Below, one piece after another: positions 5,828-6,736 of a stretch of 6,736 nt of DNA (position 1 is its first letter; each line of letters starts with the position of its first letter). This DNA is from Candidatus Hydrothermota bacterium (GTDB lineage Bacteria > Hydrothermota > Hydrothermia > B15-G9): contig QNDP01000072.1 of NCBI GenBank assembly GCA_003645975.1, forward strand, positions 1 through 6,736. Direction: 5' to 3'. The notes under the pieces are model-generated. The model was not told the origin of the DNA. It searched no databases and worked only from the letters and a program-made list of their open reading frames with translations. The translations under genes were made by a program, and so were the position numbers.

Positions 5828-6373
5828 ATGAACGCATTGAAAAATAGAGGTTTCACTCTTGTCGAATTGTTGATCGTCGTGGCAGTTATCGCTGTGTTGT
5901 CCAGCATAGGCATCGCATACTATCGTTATTACTCGTTGAAAGCAAAGGTTTCAGAGGCAAAAGTCAACATCGAGTCGATCAGGACATGTGAAATCACTTA
6001 CGCATCCGAGACAAGTAACTATTTGACCACCAGAAGGATGCCACCATTAGCCCCCACACCACATCCTGTTCAATGGGTCGATACAGACGGCCTTTTCACT
6101 GCTATCGGCTTTAAGCCGGCCGGCGCCGTCTATTTCCGTTACAAAGTCGCTAAAATCACCTCACATCCCATAGACCTCCTGAAGAGGTATCGTTTCGGAA
6201 AGAGGGACACGATACCGGAGACAGCCGATGAGGACATCGTGATTATCGCAGCCGGTGACCTTGACGGCGATGCGCTTGAACGGCAAGGGTCAGCCAAGTT
6301 TGAAAAATACTCCTACTACGGCTCGACTGACGAGAACAGAGAAATCTTTGGTCCTCAACATGATGACTTCTAA
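5828..6373 (+). CDS. Type IV prepilin / pseudopilin-like protein
   Basis: The protein has 181 residues. The N-terminus MNALKNRG|FTLVELLIVVAVIAVL is a textbook class III signal: cleavage by prepilin peptidase after Gly8, Phe as mature residue 1 for N-methylation, and Glu at mature position 5. The hydrophobic helix continues with KAKVSEAKVNIESIRTCEITYASET, the usual alpha-1 region of pilins. The C-terminal half is beta-type, with AAGDLDGDALE at about 141-151, resembling the G(N/D)(I/L)DGD segment of delta-proteobacterial-type PilA and related pilins. Only one Cys (54) is present, so the disulfide-bonded D-loop of classic Pseudomonas or Neisseria pilins is absent. No assembly ATPase, platform protein or peptidase gene is in the window, so major pilin, minor pilin and pseudopilin cannot be told apart. 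It may share the mscS-type transcript (38-nt gap). Confidence 0.9.
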   Translation: MNALKNRGFTLVELLIVVAVIAVLSSIGIAYYRYYSLKAKVSEAKVNIESIRTCEITYASETSNYLTTRRMPPLAPTPHPVQWVDTDGLFTAIGFKPAGAVYFRYKVAKITSHPIDLLKRYRFGKRDTIPETADEDIVIIAAGDLDGDALERQGSAKFEKYSYYGSTDENREIFGPQHDDF

Positions 6374-6375
6374 CA

Positions 6376-6401
6376 CCTCTCTACCTGAAGGGCGAGAGAG
6401 G
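6376..6401. repeat. Hairpin CCTCTCT...AGAGAGG just after the prepilin stop
   Basis: Seven-bp arms CCTCTCT and AGAGAGG enclose a 12-nt centre that itself contains CC-TGAA-GG, giving a stem of about 9-10 bp with a small internal loop. It begins 2 nt after the prepilin stop. No T stretch follows, so it is not a standard terminator; it could protect the mRNA 3' end or be a repeat remnant. Confidence 0.5.
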
Positions 6402-6577
6402 AACGGGTTGGATGTAAGGGGATATTTCTCCATCCACAAACAAATTCCGACATTGATGACAACGGATGGGTGAACAAGCAGAGCGCCTGATGCCATTCGC
6501 CCATCTCAGACGTCGAACGAGCTGTCCGTCAGGGGATTGCCTCCCATCCTGATTTTCCCAAGGGGGAACTTTGGCTA

Positions 6578-6596
6578 CCCTCTCCCTCAGAGAGGG
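6578..6596. repeat. Hairpin CCCTCTC-CCTCA-GAGAGGG, second repeat-like copy
   Basis: A perfect 7-bp inverted repeat with a 5-nt loop, closely similar in arm sequence to the hairpin at 6376-6401. GGCGGGATGGG follows instead of a T stretch. Pyrimidine-arm/purine-arm hairpins of this kind are common as dispersed intergenic repeats; family membership here is inferred from two copies only. Confidence 0.45.
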
Positions 6597-6736
6597 GCGG
6601 GATGGGACTTAAGTTTCATTCAACGAAGGACTTCCGACAGAACTACCGATAAGACTGGATGACCGTCGAGATGATGCATAACGAAGGGGTTTGGAAGGAT
6701 ATATCGCTGAAAATTCGACAATTATCCCGACACCAC

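Larger units (their letters stand above)
6374..6736. other. Non-coding tail region with decayed repeats
   Basis: No credible gene is seen on either strand. Short open frames exist but lack a usable start with a ribosome binding site. The stretch contains two similar pyrimidine/purine hairpins and looks like degenerating intergenic sequence. A small ATG frame at 6671 runs off the right edge with no Shine-Dalgarno, so whether another gene begins there cannot be judged. Confidence 0.5.

Noticed and set aside
6389..6490. Open stretch in the same frame as the prepilin, ending DIDDNGWVNKQSA
   Set aside because: It recalls acidic pilin ends, which raised the idea of a pilin remnant, but it is bounded by stops, has no start codon with a ribosome binding site, and the prepilin already ends naturally.
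6671..6736. ATGATG frame running off the right edge, and a TTG frame at 6691 (EGYIAENSTIIPTP)
   Set aside because: Both are under 25 codons with no properly spaced Shine-Dalgarno sequence, and they compete with each other, so no gene can be claimed.

Overview
The window reads as a piece of a free-living bacterial chromosome, most likely from the FCB superphylum or a related uncultured lineage. The lineage call is inference. It rests on a small secreted protein ending in a PNP-type C-terminal sorting / FlgD-Ig-like domain, next to a YadA-head-like surface protein with an endosialidase-chaperone-like C-terminus. These two families often occur together in Bacteroidota relatives, Cloacimonadota and WOR-3-like genomes. 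There is no phage, transposase, CRISPR or RNA gene in the window.

Left (1-1274, + strand): the 3' end of a glycine-rich, head-repeat surface protein overlaps the start of a 176-residue exported protein that is mostly sorting domain. The pair looks translationally coupled and ends at a strong intrinsic terminator (1247-1274). Centre (1301-4408, - strand): a prohibitin/SPFH-family membrane protein with a perfect Shine-Dalgarno sequence is preceded by a two-gene unit, a DUF3108-type secreted beta protein followed 9 nt later by a 12-TM MFS permease. This array converges on the left-hand pair.

A 493-bp divergent intergenic region (4409-4901) separates this from the right-hand + strand genes. It holds a clear extended -10 box, a 10-bp palindrome, an AT-only inverted repeat and a curious Met-Arg-(Cys)4 mini reading frame. 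Right (4902-6373, + strand): an MscS-family mechanosensitive channel is followed 38 nt later by a type IV prepilin with its own strong ribosome binding site. The last 363 nt (6374-6736) carry no convincing gene, but contain two similar pyrimidine/purine hairpins that look like decayed copies of an intergenic repeat.

Functionally this is an envelope neighbourhood: surface protein, sorted exported protein, membrane-quality or membrane-domain protein, permease, putative periplasmic protein, osmotic-release channel and pilin. Nothing ties them into one pathway. I found no convincing new defence or mobile system. The most unusual items are the chaperone-like domain without the expected self-cleavage motif, the tightly coupled 'mostly sorting domain' protein, and the poly-Cys mini frame.
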